From the NCBI RefSeq assembly GCF_965656765.1, contig NZ_CBFHLV010000011.1, forward strand, positions 4,161 to 68,160: DNA of 64,000 nt. Reading direction: 5' to 3'. A program made the position numbers and the translations under genes. Positions within the stretch are counted from its first letter, which is position 1; each line of letters starts with the position of its first letter. This document shows positions 16,734 to 25,077 of this stretch, piece by piece. Under the pieces are notes generated by a model. It did no database searches. It was not told where the DNA came from and saw nothing but the letters and a program-made list of their open reading frames with translations. Source of the stretch: Marivita sp965656765 (GTDB lineage: Bacteria > Pseudomonadota > Alphaproteobacteria > Rhodobacterales > Rhodobacteraceae).

Positions 16734-17902
16734 TAGTTTGACCCTCCGCTTGTCGTGTTGCGACGCAGCTCATTGAGCGGCAGGTAGGGCACAACGCCGT
16801 TACTTCCGCCGCCTTGGCCGTTTTCGTCAAGAATGATCTTGTCCACGCGGCCAAGTACCTCTTCCATGGTTTCAAGATATAGACGCTTGCGCGTCACTTC
16901 GGGTGCAAGCTCGTATTCGCCAAGAACGGCGAGGAAACGGCTTGCTTCACCTTCAGCTTCGTTCACGACGCGCGCGCGATACCCTTCGGCCTCTTCAAGC
17001 ACCTGAGCGGATTCACCACGGGCTTCAGCCAGCACACGGTTGGCATAGGCGTCAGCCACGTTGCGCAGACGGTCACGTTCCTGTTCCGCAGCCTGAACGT
17101 CGCGGAACGCCGCGATCACCGGCTCGGGAGGGTCGGCCTTGTCAAAGTTCACACGGATGATCGTTACACCGGAATCGTAGCTGTCGAGTGTCGACTGGAT
17201 CAGGTCCTGCAGACGCGTCGCAATCGCCCCCCGGTCCCGGTTGAGGATCGGGGCGAGGTCGGATTGTGCGATAATCTCGCGCATCGCGGATTCGCTGACC
17301 GCACGGATCGTCGGGCGCGGGTCGCGCAGGTTAAAGAGATATTTTGCCGGGTCATTGATGTTCCAGACAACCTGGAAATCGATATCGACGATGTTTTCGT
17401 CCCCGGTCAGCATCAGGCCTGCATCAGAGCCACGCGCACCCACACCGATATCTTCGGTTTGTTCGCGGGTCACTGGCAGGATTTCTGCCGTGACAACAGG
17501 CCAAGGCGCAAAGTTCAGGCCCGGATTACCGGTGGCATAGTATTCGCCAAGGAACAATTCCACAGACTGTTCTTCCGGCTGCACCCGGTAAAAGCTTGAA
17601 AACGCCCAAAGCGCCGCCACTGCAAGAATACCAAGGCCAACGGTGCCACGGGTAAATTTGAAACCGTCGCCGCCATCGCCGCCGCCGGATCCGTTCATTC
17701 CGCCGCCGCCGCGACCGCCCATGAGAACGCGCAGACGTTCCTGCCCTTTCTTCATCAGCTCGTCGATTTCGGGTATCTGCGGTTGGTTGTCGTCACCTGG
17801 GCGACGTCCGCCACCATTGTTGCCGCCGCGCGGGCGATCATCGCCACGGTCTCCACCGTTGTTACCGCCGCCGCCCCATGGGCCGCCACTGTTACCTGCC
17901 AT
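16733..17902 (-). CDS. hflK: Protease modulator HflK
   Basis: 389-residue partner of HflC. It begins with a cytosolic Gly/Asp/Arg-rich low-complexity segment (about residues 1-80, with many GGNNGG and GGRGGGG runs), then one membrane helix (GLGILAVAALWAFSSFY) and the Band-7 domain with PEEQSVELFLGEY and NEAEGEASRFLAVLGEY. The ATG at 17902 has GAGGGGAAAAG upstream. Translation is coupled to hflC through TAATG. The Gly-rich start is longer than in E. coli but usual in alphaproteobacteria. Confidence 0.95.
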   Translation of the reverse strand: MAGNSGGPWGGGGNNGGDRGDDRPRGGNNGGGRRPGDDNQPQIPEIDELMKKGQERLRVLMGGRGGGGMNGSGGGDGGDGFKFTRGTVGLGILAVAALWAFSSFYRVQPEEQSVELFLGEYYATGNPGLNFAPWPVVTAEILPVTREQTEDIGVGARGSDAGLMLTGDENIVDIDFQVVWNINDPAKYLFNLRDPRPTIRAVSESAMREIIAQSDLAPILNRDRGAIATRLQDLIQSTLDSYDSGVTIIRVNFDKADPPEPVIAAFRDVQAAEQERDRLRNVADAYANRVLAEARGESAQVLEEAEGYRARVVNEAEGEASRFLAVLGEYELAPEVTRKRLYLETMEEVLGRVDKIILDENGQGGGSNGVVPYLPLNELRRNTTSGGSN

Positions 17903-17970
17903 CTGGTCTTTTCCCCTCTCGGAACATTCCGTCTTTCATCTCATCATACCTGTGGGCAAAGCTTGAAAAT

Positions 17971-19413
17971 TCAAGCCGTGCGCATTGGTTTGCGCATTGT
18001 CACAATTTCTTCCGACATGGTGGGGTGAACCGCAACCGTTCGGTCGAAATCTTCTTTTGTAGCACCCATTTTGATCGCAATGCCTGCAAGCTGGATCATT
18101 TCGCCCGCGCCGGGCGCGACGATGTGACAGCCCAGAACCTTGCGGCTTTCCTGACTGACGATCAGTTTCATGAGCACACAGCCAGGTTTGTCGGCAAACG
18201 CGGACTGCATCGGGCGGAACGAGGCGCAGTAAACCTCGATCGGCTCTTGATCGCGTGCCTGTTCTTCGGTCAGGCCCACAGTGCCAAGCTCTGGCTGGGT
18301 GAAAACTGCTGACGGGATCAGGTCGTGATCAACAGGGGTCGGGTTGCCGTTGAAAACGGTTTCGACAAACGCCATGCCTTCGCGGATCGCGACGGGCGTC
18401 AGGTTCACTCGGTCCGTCACATCCCCAATGGCATACACCGATGGCACTTTGGTCTGGCTGTATTCATCCACTTCAACTGCGCCACTACGGCCCAGCGTGA
18501 CGCCTGCATCTTCAAGACCCATGTCATCGCTATTGGGGCGACGCCCAGTGGCGAACAGCACCTGATCGAAAACTTTGACATGTCCATTGGTGGATTTCAC
18601 CTTGAGCGGGCCCTCTTGGGGCGCGTCCTTGGCGGGCATCGCGTATTGCGTTGCCTCGACCGGCGCATTGAGGCCGTCATCATCTTGTTCGCCGCGGTAG
18701 CAATCCATTTCGACGATATTGGTGCCTGTGTGCAGATCAACGCCGATTTCACGCATGGATTCTGCAATGAGGCCTCGCGCCTCTTCATCAAAGCCGCGCA
18801 AAATCTGTGCGCCGCGATAGTATTGCGTGACCTCGACACCCAGCCCGGCCAGAATGCACGCGAATTCACACGCAATGTAGCCGCCACCAATGATGAGAAT
18901 GGATTTGGGGAGGGTTTCCAAATGGAAAATGTCGTCCGACACGATCCCCAGATGCGCATTTGGCAAATCGGGACGCACCGGGCGCCCGCCTGTTGCGACC
19001 AAAATATGCTTGGCTGTGAACGTCTCACCTGTGGACAGTTCGACCGTGTGAGGGTCTTTAAGCCGCGCGCGGGCGTCGAATGTCGTGACACCTGATCCAG
19101 CTAAAAGTTTGCGATAAACCCCTTCCAGCCGGTCCAATTCGTTGTTCAGATGACCGGAGAATGTGTTCCAGTCAAACCCATTGTTCTTCATGTCCCAGCC
19201 GTAATGCGTGGCCTCTTCGACCATACCGCCATAACCACTTGCGAAGACCATAAGCTTTTTGGGCACACATCCACGGATCACGCAGGTGCCGCCATACCTG
19301 TCTTCTTCGGCCAGTGCGACCTTGGCGCCGGCTTCGCCAGCGGCCACACGTGCTGCGCGGACGCCGCCAGAACCACCGCCAATCACAAAGAGATCGTAGT
19401 CGAATGCGCTCAT
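17971..19413 (-). CDS. gor: Glutathione-disulfide reductase
   Basis: FAD flavoprotein of 480 residues that reduces glutathione disulfide with NADPH. The FAD motif GGGSGGVRAAR is at the N-terminus, the redox pair is Cys44 and Cys49 in GGTCVIRGCVPKK, the NADP fold is GGGYIACEFA, and the C-terminal His-Glu pair lies in HPTMSEE. Residues about 236-268 form an insertion before FATGRRPN that is absent from the E. coli enzyme. The ATG has CAGGAG upstream. It precedes hflK on the same strand with a 68-base gap. Confidence 0.9.
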   Translation of the reverse strand: MSAFDYDLFVIGGGSGGVRAARVAAGEAGAKVALAEEDRYGGTCVIRGCVPKKLMVFASGYGGMVEEATHYGWDMKNNGFDWNTFSGHLNNELDRLEGVYRKLLAGSGVTTFDARARLKDPHTVELSTGETFTAKHILVATGGRPVRPDLPNAHLGIVSDDIFHLETLPKSILIIGGGYIACEFACILAGLGVEVTQYYRGAQILRGFDEEARGLIAESMREIGVDLHTGTNIVEMDCYRGEQDDDGLNAPVEATQYAMPAKDAPQEGPLKVKSTNGHVKVFDQVLFATGRRPNSDDMGLEDAGVTLGRSGAVEVDEYSQTKVPSVYAIGDVTDRVNLTPVAIREGMAFVETVFNGNPTPVDHDLIPSAVFTQPELGTVGLTEEQARDQEPIEVYCASFRPMQSAFADKPGCVLMKLIVSQESRKVLGCHIVAPGAGEMIQLAGIAIKMGATKEDFDRTVAVHPTMSEEIVTMRKPMRTA

Positions 19414-19551
19414 GGTCGGCTCCTGTTGTTTGCGCGCGAATGTATTTCATATGGTGACAGGGAAGGCCAGAGAGGCCGTATCGCGATTGATCAGTGACGT
19501 TGTTAGACATGCCTTTTTTGCCTAGGATTTTTTGCGAACGAGGCGATTGCG

Positions 19552-20022
19552 ATGAAACGTGACAGTTCCAACACCCCGATAATGCTGCGCCCCGCAAAGA
19601 CTGACGATGTGCCGGGCATCAAATCCTGCGCGCAAGCGGCCTATTCGGTGTATGTCCCAATGATCGGGCGTGAACCTGCACCGATGGCGGCCGATTTCGC
19701 ATCACAGATCGCCCAGAACTGGGTTTGGGTCGCGGCCTGCGGGACGGATGTTGCAGGGTACATTGTTTGTTACCCCCGCGACGCAGATATGTTTTTAGAA
19801 AACGTTGCCGTTCATCCCGGCTTTCATGGCCAAGGGATCGGGCGCCGATTGATAGGATTTTGCGAGGACCGAGCGCGGGATTTGGGCTTTGGCACTGTTC
19901 GGCTGTATACAAACGCTAAGATGGAAGCGAACCTGACGCTTTACCCGTGCCTGGGATATGTGCAGACCGACCGCCGGATCGAAGACGGTTTTGATCGCGT
20001 ATATTTCGAAAAGGCGCTGTGA
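19552..20022 (+). CDS. GNAT-family N-acetyltransferase
   Basis: Single-domain GNAT protein of 156 residues. The acetyl-CoA-binding motif A is VHPGFHGQGIGRRLI, with MFLENVAV as the preceding strand and TVRLYTNAKMEANLTLYPCLGY as the C-terminal part. The substrate is unknown. The ATG follows GAGGCGATTGC. It is divergent from gor and convergent with rpiA. Confidence 0.85.
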   Translation: MKRDSSNTPIMLRPAKTDDVPGIKSCAQAAYSVYVPMIGREPAPMAADFASQIAQNWVWVAACGTDVAGYIVCYPRDADMFLENVAVHPGFHGQGIGRRLIGFCEDRARDLGFGTVRLYTNAKMEANLTLYPCLGYVQTDRRIEDGFDRVYFEKAL

Positions 20023-20031
20023 CGCGCCGCG

Positions 20032-20814
20032 TCAGATGTCAGAAAACAAGTTATCGGACTCGACCATGTTGATGTGATCTTGGCTGACCGTGCCTTCGTT
20101 GATGTCGCGGGTTTCTACGCGGCCATCGCTGTAGCCGATGATCACCTTGTCGCACAGATCGACGAAAAGCCCGTTTTCGACCACACCCGGCATTTGGTTC
20201 AGCGCCATCGCAAGCTGGCGCGCATTGCCGATCCGACTGAGGTGCAGGTCAAGAATATGGTTGCCCTCATCCGTGATGAAGGGCTTTCCATTGTTCATAC
20301 GCAGAGTGATCCGACGGCCCATGACGTCAGCAGAGACCAGCAGTTCTTCGACCAGCATCTGCGTCGTGGTCCAGCCAAAACGGATCACTTCGATTGGCAA
20401 AGGAAACGCGCCCAGTGTTCCGACCTCTTTCGCGGCGTCGGCGATCACAACAACTTCTTCACTCGCGGCTGCGACAATCTTTTCCTGCAACAGTGCGCCA
20501 CCGCCACCCTTGATGAGGTTCAGTTCGCCATCAAATTCGTCAGCCCCGTCGATTGTGATGTTAAGCGTTCCGGCCTCATCAAGAGAGATCACCTCAATCC
20601 CTACATCGCGGGCAAGTTGCGCTGTGCGGGACGATGTCGGTACACCTTTGATGCGCAAGCCTTCGTCGCGGACCCGGTCCCCAAGATGGCGCACCAGCCA
20701 TGCAGCGGTCGACCCTGTCCCCAGGCCAACGCGCATGCCATCTTCGACCATGTCGGCCGCGTGTTTCGCGGCAACAAACTTAGCCTTGTCGATGGGCGAC
20801 AATTCTCCGGTCAT
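20032..20814 (-). CDS. rpiA: Ribose-5-phosphate isomerase A
   Basis: Interconverts ribose 5-phosphate and ribulose 5-phosphate in the pentose phosphate pathway. 260 residues from ATG 20814, chosen for the AAGGAG site upstream; a frame from 20859 is open but lacks one. The phosphate-binding LGTGSTAAW, the DGADE motif with the catalytic Asp pair (TIDGADEFDGELNLIKGGGGAL) and KxGxxPxP-like GAFPLPIEVIRFG are all present. Confidence 0.95.
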   Translation of the reverse strand: MTGELSPIDKAKFVAAKHAADMVEDGMRVGLGTGSTAAWLVRHLGDRVRDEGLRIKGVPTSSRTAQLARDVGIEVISLDEAGTLNITIDGADEFDGELNLIKGGGGALLQEKIVAAASEEVVVIADAAKEVGTLGAFPLPIEVIRFGWTTTQMLVEELLVSADVMGRRITLRMNNGKPFITDEGNHILDLHLSRIGNARQLAMALNQMPGVVENGLFVDLCDKVIIGYSDGRVETRDINEGTVSQDHINMVESDNLFSDI

Positions 20815-20945
20815 GGGGTAGCTCCTTGGGCAGACATGCCCCGTCTTATAGGACGTCACGCCTAAAGGAGCGAGACCGAATTCGCGTCACGCAATGACGA
20901 AAAATGGCTTGATCAGTGTGCGCATCGTCAGGCAATGATCTTTGC

Positions 20946-21122
20946 TTAACGCTCAACCTCAGCCGGGTTGGTCAGAGGCGTTGGCGGCAGTGGCAAGGTT
21001 TCCACTACCGGAATCGGTGGAAACTGCACCGGATAGGCCATCGCCATGCGTGGCACAAACGCCCATGCGAGAATCGTCAGCGCAGCGCCAAACCACGCAA
21101 GTTTGTTGATATTCGTGGTCAT
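20946..21122 (-). CDS. Small single-pass membrane protein, unknown
   Basis: 58 residues from the second ATG of an ATGACTATG pair, which places GAAAGG at normal spacing. One hydrophobic segment (LAWFGAALTILAWAFV) is followed by a Pro-rich tail (PPIPVVETLPLPPTPLTNP), suggesting a membrane-anchored proline-rich peptide or a signal-peptide-bearing small protein. No family is recognised. It lies 131 bases downstream of the rpiA start region on the same strand, with no overlap. Confidence 0.55.
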   Translation of the reverse strand: MTTNINKLAWFGAALTILAWAFVPRMAMAYPVQFPPIPVVETLPLPPTPLTNPAEVER

Positions 21123-21280
21123 AGTCATCCTTTCACGGTTGGGTCACCGACATCTTGCATGTGACGTGCCAACACCCTGCCCCTTGGTGGGTAAAGACGC
21201 GGTTAAGCGCATCGTTTTTTCACTGTCACGCGCCGCTTTCGCGACGTTTAAGTCTTGTGGGCCACTGTAGAGGTGACGGT

Positions 21281-21976
21281 ATGAGCATTGTTCTGCATTA
21301 CGCACCTGACAACGCGTCATTGGTCGTTCGACTGGTGCTCGAAGAACTGCGCGTCCCTTACACTACTGCGCTCGTGGATCGCAGCGCGACTGCGCAGCAT
21401 AGTACCGCCTACAAGCGCCTAAACCCGGTCGGGCGCATTCCTGCACTGGACACGCCCCACGGCTCGATATTTGAAACCGCCGCGATCTGCCTTTGGCTTG
21501 CTGATCAGCATCGGGACGCGGTTGTCTTGTCACCTTCGTTGATCGACCCCGCCCGAGAACGGTTTCTAAGCTGGCTGTTTTATCTGTCCAATACTGTGCA
21601 TGCAGAAATGCGCACGCTGTTCTATCCAGCCAATGCTGTGGGCGCAGACCCGACTGCGCAAGAGGCGTTGGCCACACACACCAAGGCCAGCCTTACTGCG
21701 CATTTCGACATGCTGAACACGCAATATGCGAGGCCTTTAGAGACACCAACGGTATGTGACATCTATCTGATAGTGCTGTTGCGTTGGCCTGCGCTTTATC
21801 CGATCAGAGCCGACCGCTCGTGGTTCAACCTTCTCCGCTGGCCAGCATTACACGCTCTTGCCCAACAGATAGAGGCGCGCGACAGTGTTGTGACCGCCGC
21901 ATTGGCAGAGGGTCTTGGCCCAACGCCATTTTCCGATCCTCATCCGGCCACGCCACCTGAAGGGAGCGCGCTTTAG
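21281..21976 (+). CDS. Glutathione S-transferase family protein
   Basis: 231 residues from ATG 21281 (GAGGTGACG upstream). The N-terminal thioredoxin-like half has SIVLHYAPDNASLVVRLVLEEL, NPVGRIPALDT and the gamma-glutamyl-binding ETAAICLWLAD. The C-terminal helical half includes the N-capping region VCDIYLIVLL. The substrate is unknown. The stop is 2 bases from the sdaA start, so the two are an operon. Confidence 0.85.
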   Translation: MSIVLHYAPDNASLVVRLVLEELRVPYTTALVDRSATAQHSTAYKRLNPVGRIPALDTPHGSIFETAAICLWLADQHRDAVVLSPSLIDPARERFLSWLFYLSNTVHAEMRTLFYPANAVGADPTAQEALATHTKASLTAHFDMLNTQYARPLETPTVCDIYLIVLLRWPALYPIRADRSWFNLLRWPALHALAQQIEARDSVVTAALAEGLGPTPFSDPHPATPPEGSAL

Positions 21977-21978
21977 CT

Positions 21979-23352
21979 ATGTTTTTGTCTGTCTTCGACA
22001 TGTTCAAGGTCGGCATCGGTCCGTCCTCTAGTCACACGATGGGTCCGATGGTTGCGGCGGCGCGGTTTCTGGACCGCCTCCGTGCCGCACCGTTCAAAAC
22101 GGCGGGTGTCAAAGCCTCGTTGCACGGCTCGCTTGCCTTTACAGGGGTCGGCCACGCCACTGATCGCGCGACCATTCTTGGCCTCGACGGGTTTGTGCCG
22201 GAAACCTATGATCGCGACAAAGCGGATGCTGCCATGACCCGCATCGCGACCACCAAAACCGTGACGCCCCACGGCCTTCCCGTTCTCCGCTTTGATCCGC
22301 AAGCCGACCTGACATTCGATTTCGGCCCAAACCTGCCGGGCCACGCCAATGGAATGATCCTGAGCGCGACTGACGCTCAAGGCGACGTGATCTTGCAAGA
22401 GACCTATTATTCGATAGGTGGCGGCTTTGTGATGACACAGACCGAACTGGACGCAGGCAAAGATACTGATGATGGCATCCCTGTCCCGCATCCGTTCAAA
22501 TCGGCGGCCGAAATGCTTGAGATGGCAAACGCCTCGGGTTTGAGCATTGCCGACATGAAGCGCGCCAATGAACTGTCGCGCAGGTCAGTCAGCGATCTGG
22601 ACACCGGGATCCGCAGGTTGTGGCAGGTGATGAACGATTGCATCGACCGAGGGTTAGAGAATGATGGAATTTTGCCCGGCGGACTGAACGTCAAACGGCG
22701 CGCGAGAGGGATTCACGAGAAACTGCTGGCCGAACGGGGAATGAACCTGACGCCACCGCACACTATCAATGATTGGATGAGCGTCTACGCGATGGCGGTT
22801 AACGAGGAAAACGCCGCCGGTGGTCAGGTTGTCACAGCACCCACAAACGGGGCCGCCGGGGTAGTGCCCGCGACAATCCGCTATTGGCTGGATCATGTTC
22901 CCGGTGCGACCCAATCCCGGGTGCCTGAATTCCTGCTGACCGCCGCCGCGATCGGCGGGCTGGTCAAATTCAATGCATCCATCAGCGGGGCTGAGGCCGG
23001 ATGTCAGGCCGAGGTCGGCAGCGCCAGCGCGATGGCCTCCGCCGGACTGTGCGCCGTGCTAGGCGGCACAGCGGAACAGATTGAAAATGCCGCTGAAATC
23101 GCGCTTGAGCATCATCTTGGGATGACCTGCGATCCGGTCAAAGGCTTGGTCCAAGTACCCTGTATAGAACGCAACGGCCTTGGCGCGATCAAAGCAGTCA
23201 GCGCGGCAAGCCTCGCCCTGCGCGGCGACGGCACGCATTTTGTCCCACTTGATTCGGCGATTGAGACCATGCGCCAGACCGGAGTGGACATGCACGAGAA
23301 GTACAAGGAGACCTCTCTCGGGGGCTTGGCCGTAAACATTCCAAACTGTTAA
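21979..23352 (+). CDS. sdaA: L-serine ammonia-lyase (single-chain)
   Basis: Iron-sulfur L-serine dehydratase that makes pyruvate and ammonia, 457 residues. The N-terminal beta domain begins FLSVFDMFKVGIGPSSSHTMGPM. The alpha domain has APTNGAAGVVPA, GAEAGCQAEVGSASAMAS and the Cys-containing MTCDPVKGLVQVPCIERN, which supply the 4Fe-4S ligands. The ATG has AGGGAG upstream within the end of the glutathione transferase gene. Confidence 0.95.
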   Translation: MFLSVFDMFKVGIGPSSSHTMGPMVAAARFLDRLRAAPFKTAGVKASLHGSLAFTGVGHATDRATILGLDGFVPETYDRDKADAAMTRIATTKTVTPHGLPVLRFDPQADLTFDFGPNLPGHANGMILSATDAQGDVILQETYYSIGGGFVMTQTELDAGKDTDDGIPVPHPFKSAAEMLEMANASGLSIADMKRANELSRRSVSDLDTGIRRLWQVMNDCIDRGLENDGILPGGLNVKRRARGIHEKLLAERGMNLTPPHTINDWMSVYAMAVNEENAAGGQVVTAPTNGAAGVVPATIRYWLDHVPGATQSRVPEFLLTAAAIGGLVKFNASISGAEAGCQAEVGSASAMASAGLCAVLGGTAEQIENAAEIALEHHLGMTCDPVKGLVQVPCIERNGLGAIKAVSAASLALRGDGTHFVPLDSAIETMRQTGVDMHEKYKETSLGGLAVNIPNC

Positions 23353-23452
23353 GACCAATACAACATTCAACTTTTCGGCCCGGTTAAGCAGACGTTAGTC
23401 AAGGCAAAAGGAGAGCGTTGACAGGAAAACTCAACCAAGAGTAGCGTTGCGC

Positions 23453-24397
23453 ATGACTGGAGACCGCCCCACCCTTGGTATAGCGCTCATGCTAGGCTTT
23501 TGCCTCGTGGCTCCTATGGGGGATGCAGTTGCGAAACTCTTGTCGGGCAAGGTCGCACTTGGACAGCTTGTGTTCGTTCGCTTCGCGGTTCAAGTGGTTC
23601 TCCTGATCCCGATCATCGCGATGACAGGGCGGCTTTGGCGGATGAACGGCCGCGTCTTCGGCCTGGCCTTGCTACGAACGGTTATGCACATCTTGGGCAT
23701 CGGGATGATGGTGTCGGCGCTCAATTACTTGCCCTTGGCAGATGCGATTGCGATTGCTTTCGTAATGCCATTTATCATGCTTTTGCTCGGCCATTACGTT
23801 CTTGGCGAAGAGGTTGGCATTCGCCGGATGGTCGCTTGTGCCATCGGCTTTTTCGGCACGCTTCTTGTGATTCAGCCGTCCTTTCAGGAAGTCGGTTGGC
23901 CTGCCCTTCTGCCACTGGGCGTAGCGTTGAACTTCGCCCTGTTCATGTTGGTGACCCGCAAGATCGCCAAAGAAACCGATCCCATCGGCCTACAAGCGGT
24001 GTCGGGCGTGATGGCCATCGTCATAATGTTCCCAGTCATCTTCTTGGTGCCGGAACAAGCAGCACCCGTTCTTGCATGGGACACTGCGCTGCCGACAAGC
24101 ACGTGGATGCTGCTTTTATCCATCGGTCTGCTGGGAACGCTGGCGCATCTGCTGATGACGTGGTCGCTGCGCTATGCCCCTTCGGCGACAGTTGCGCCGA
24201 TGCAGTATCTTGAAATCCCGATTGCAACGATCATCGGTTTTGCTGTGTTCGGCGATCTGCCGAATACAATGGCCTCGATCGGCATCGCCATTGTCGTCGC
24301 GTCCGGGCTTTACATCGTATTTAGAGAGCAGGCCACAAGCCGTCGGCCTGCGCCAGCGCCTGTTCAAGAGCGGTCCTTTCAGACAGCGGCAGAATGA
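23453..24397 (+). CDS. EamA/DMT-family transporter
   Basis: 314-residue inner-membrane transporter with two EamA repeats and about ten helices. ATG 23453 is preferred to TTG 23447. Segments such as LPLADAIAIAFVMPFIMLLLG and GEEVGIRRMVACAIGFFGTLLVIQPS match the RhaT/YdcZ-like branch. The substrate is unknown. The last 77 bases overlap the end of the convergent thiamine pyrophosphokinase gene. Confidence 0.85.
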   Translation: MTGDRPTLGIALMLGFCLVAPMGDAVAKLLSGKVALGQLVFVRFAVQVVLLIPIIAMTGRLWRMNGRVFGLALLRTVMHILGIGMMVSALNYLPLADAIAIAFVMPFIMLLLGHYVLGEEVGIRRMVACAIGFFGTLLVIQPSFQEVGWPALLPLGVALNFALFMLVTRKIAKETDPIGLQAVSGVMAIVIMFPVIFLVPEQAAPVLAWDTALPTSTWMLLLSIGLLGTLAHLLMTWSLRYAPSATVAPMQYLEIPIATIIGFAVFGDLPNTMASIGIAIVVASGLYIVFREQATSRRPAPAPVQERSFQTAAE

Positions 24398-25004
24398 TCA
24401 ACAATCCTGGCCCATCGACCGTCAGCGACACTTTCCCATTGGCCCGGTTTGACGTGCCAACGCGCTCTGCAGGAGACAATTCCAGCCCGTCAATCGGCCA
24501 ATGCAGGCCGATGGACGTCCCGGAAACCTGGCGCAGCGGATAGAGCGAAACGCGTGTTCCTGCGACAACGTCCAGTGCGATCTGCGGTGGCAAATGCGCC
24601 ACCACATCATTTTCCCCAACCAGTACGATGGCCCGATCCGGATAGCGCGTCAGCACCGTCATCGCCGCCATTAAGTGGTCAACTTGCCCGCCCAGAAAAC
24701 CGATCCCGATGATCAGCGGCGCAGAGATCGACCGTACAGCCTTGTCAAAATCAGTGCTGTTCTGCTCTTCGATCCGGTGCACTGCAGCGTCTGGCATGGC
24801 AGCCAATGTGGCATCAGACACCGAATCAAGATCTCCGATCACCGCGTCCGGCAACCGCCCCACGGCCCGCACCCAATCGGCACCGCTGTCAGCGGCGACC
24901 ACGATCTGAGCTTCATCCAATAGCTGCCGAAGCTGCTTATTGTCGCCATGGGCGCCACCAACCAACAAAACTGGTTCTTGCGAGAAAACAATTGCGCGAT
25001 TCAT
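24321..25004 (-). CDS. Thiamine diphosphokinase
   Basis: Transfers pyrophosphate from ATP to thiamine, 227 residues. Family motifs are visible: AADSGADW, AVIGDLDS, EEQNSTDFDKA, GFLGGQVDHLMA and the thiamine-binding-domain end DGPGLLIILPLSE. The C-terminal 20 residues lie in the 77-base overlap with the EamA gene on the other strand. No riboswitch is seen upstream. Confidence 0.92.
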   Translation of the reverse strand: MNRAIVFSQEPVLLVGGAHGDNKQLRQLLDEAQIVVAADSGADWVRAVGRLPDAVIGDLDSVSDATLAAMPDAAVHRIEEQNSTDFDKAVRSISAPLIIGIGFLGGQVDHLMAAMTVLTRYPDRAIVLVGENDVVAHLPPQIALDVVAGTRVSLYPLRQVSGTSIGLHWPIDGLELSPAERVGTSNRANGKVSLTVDGPGLLIILPLSERTALEQALAQADGLWPAL

Positions 25005-25077
25005 GCGAGATTAATGACGAAAGGCGAAACAGATCACAATCAGGTCATGAAATGATACCGTGAGGGGCACAGATTCG

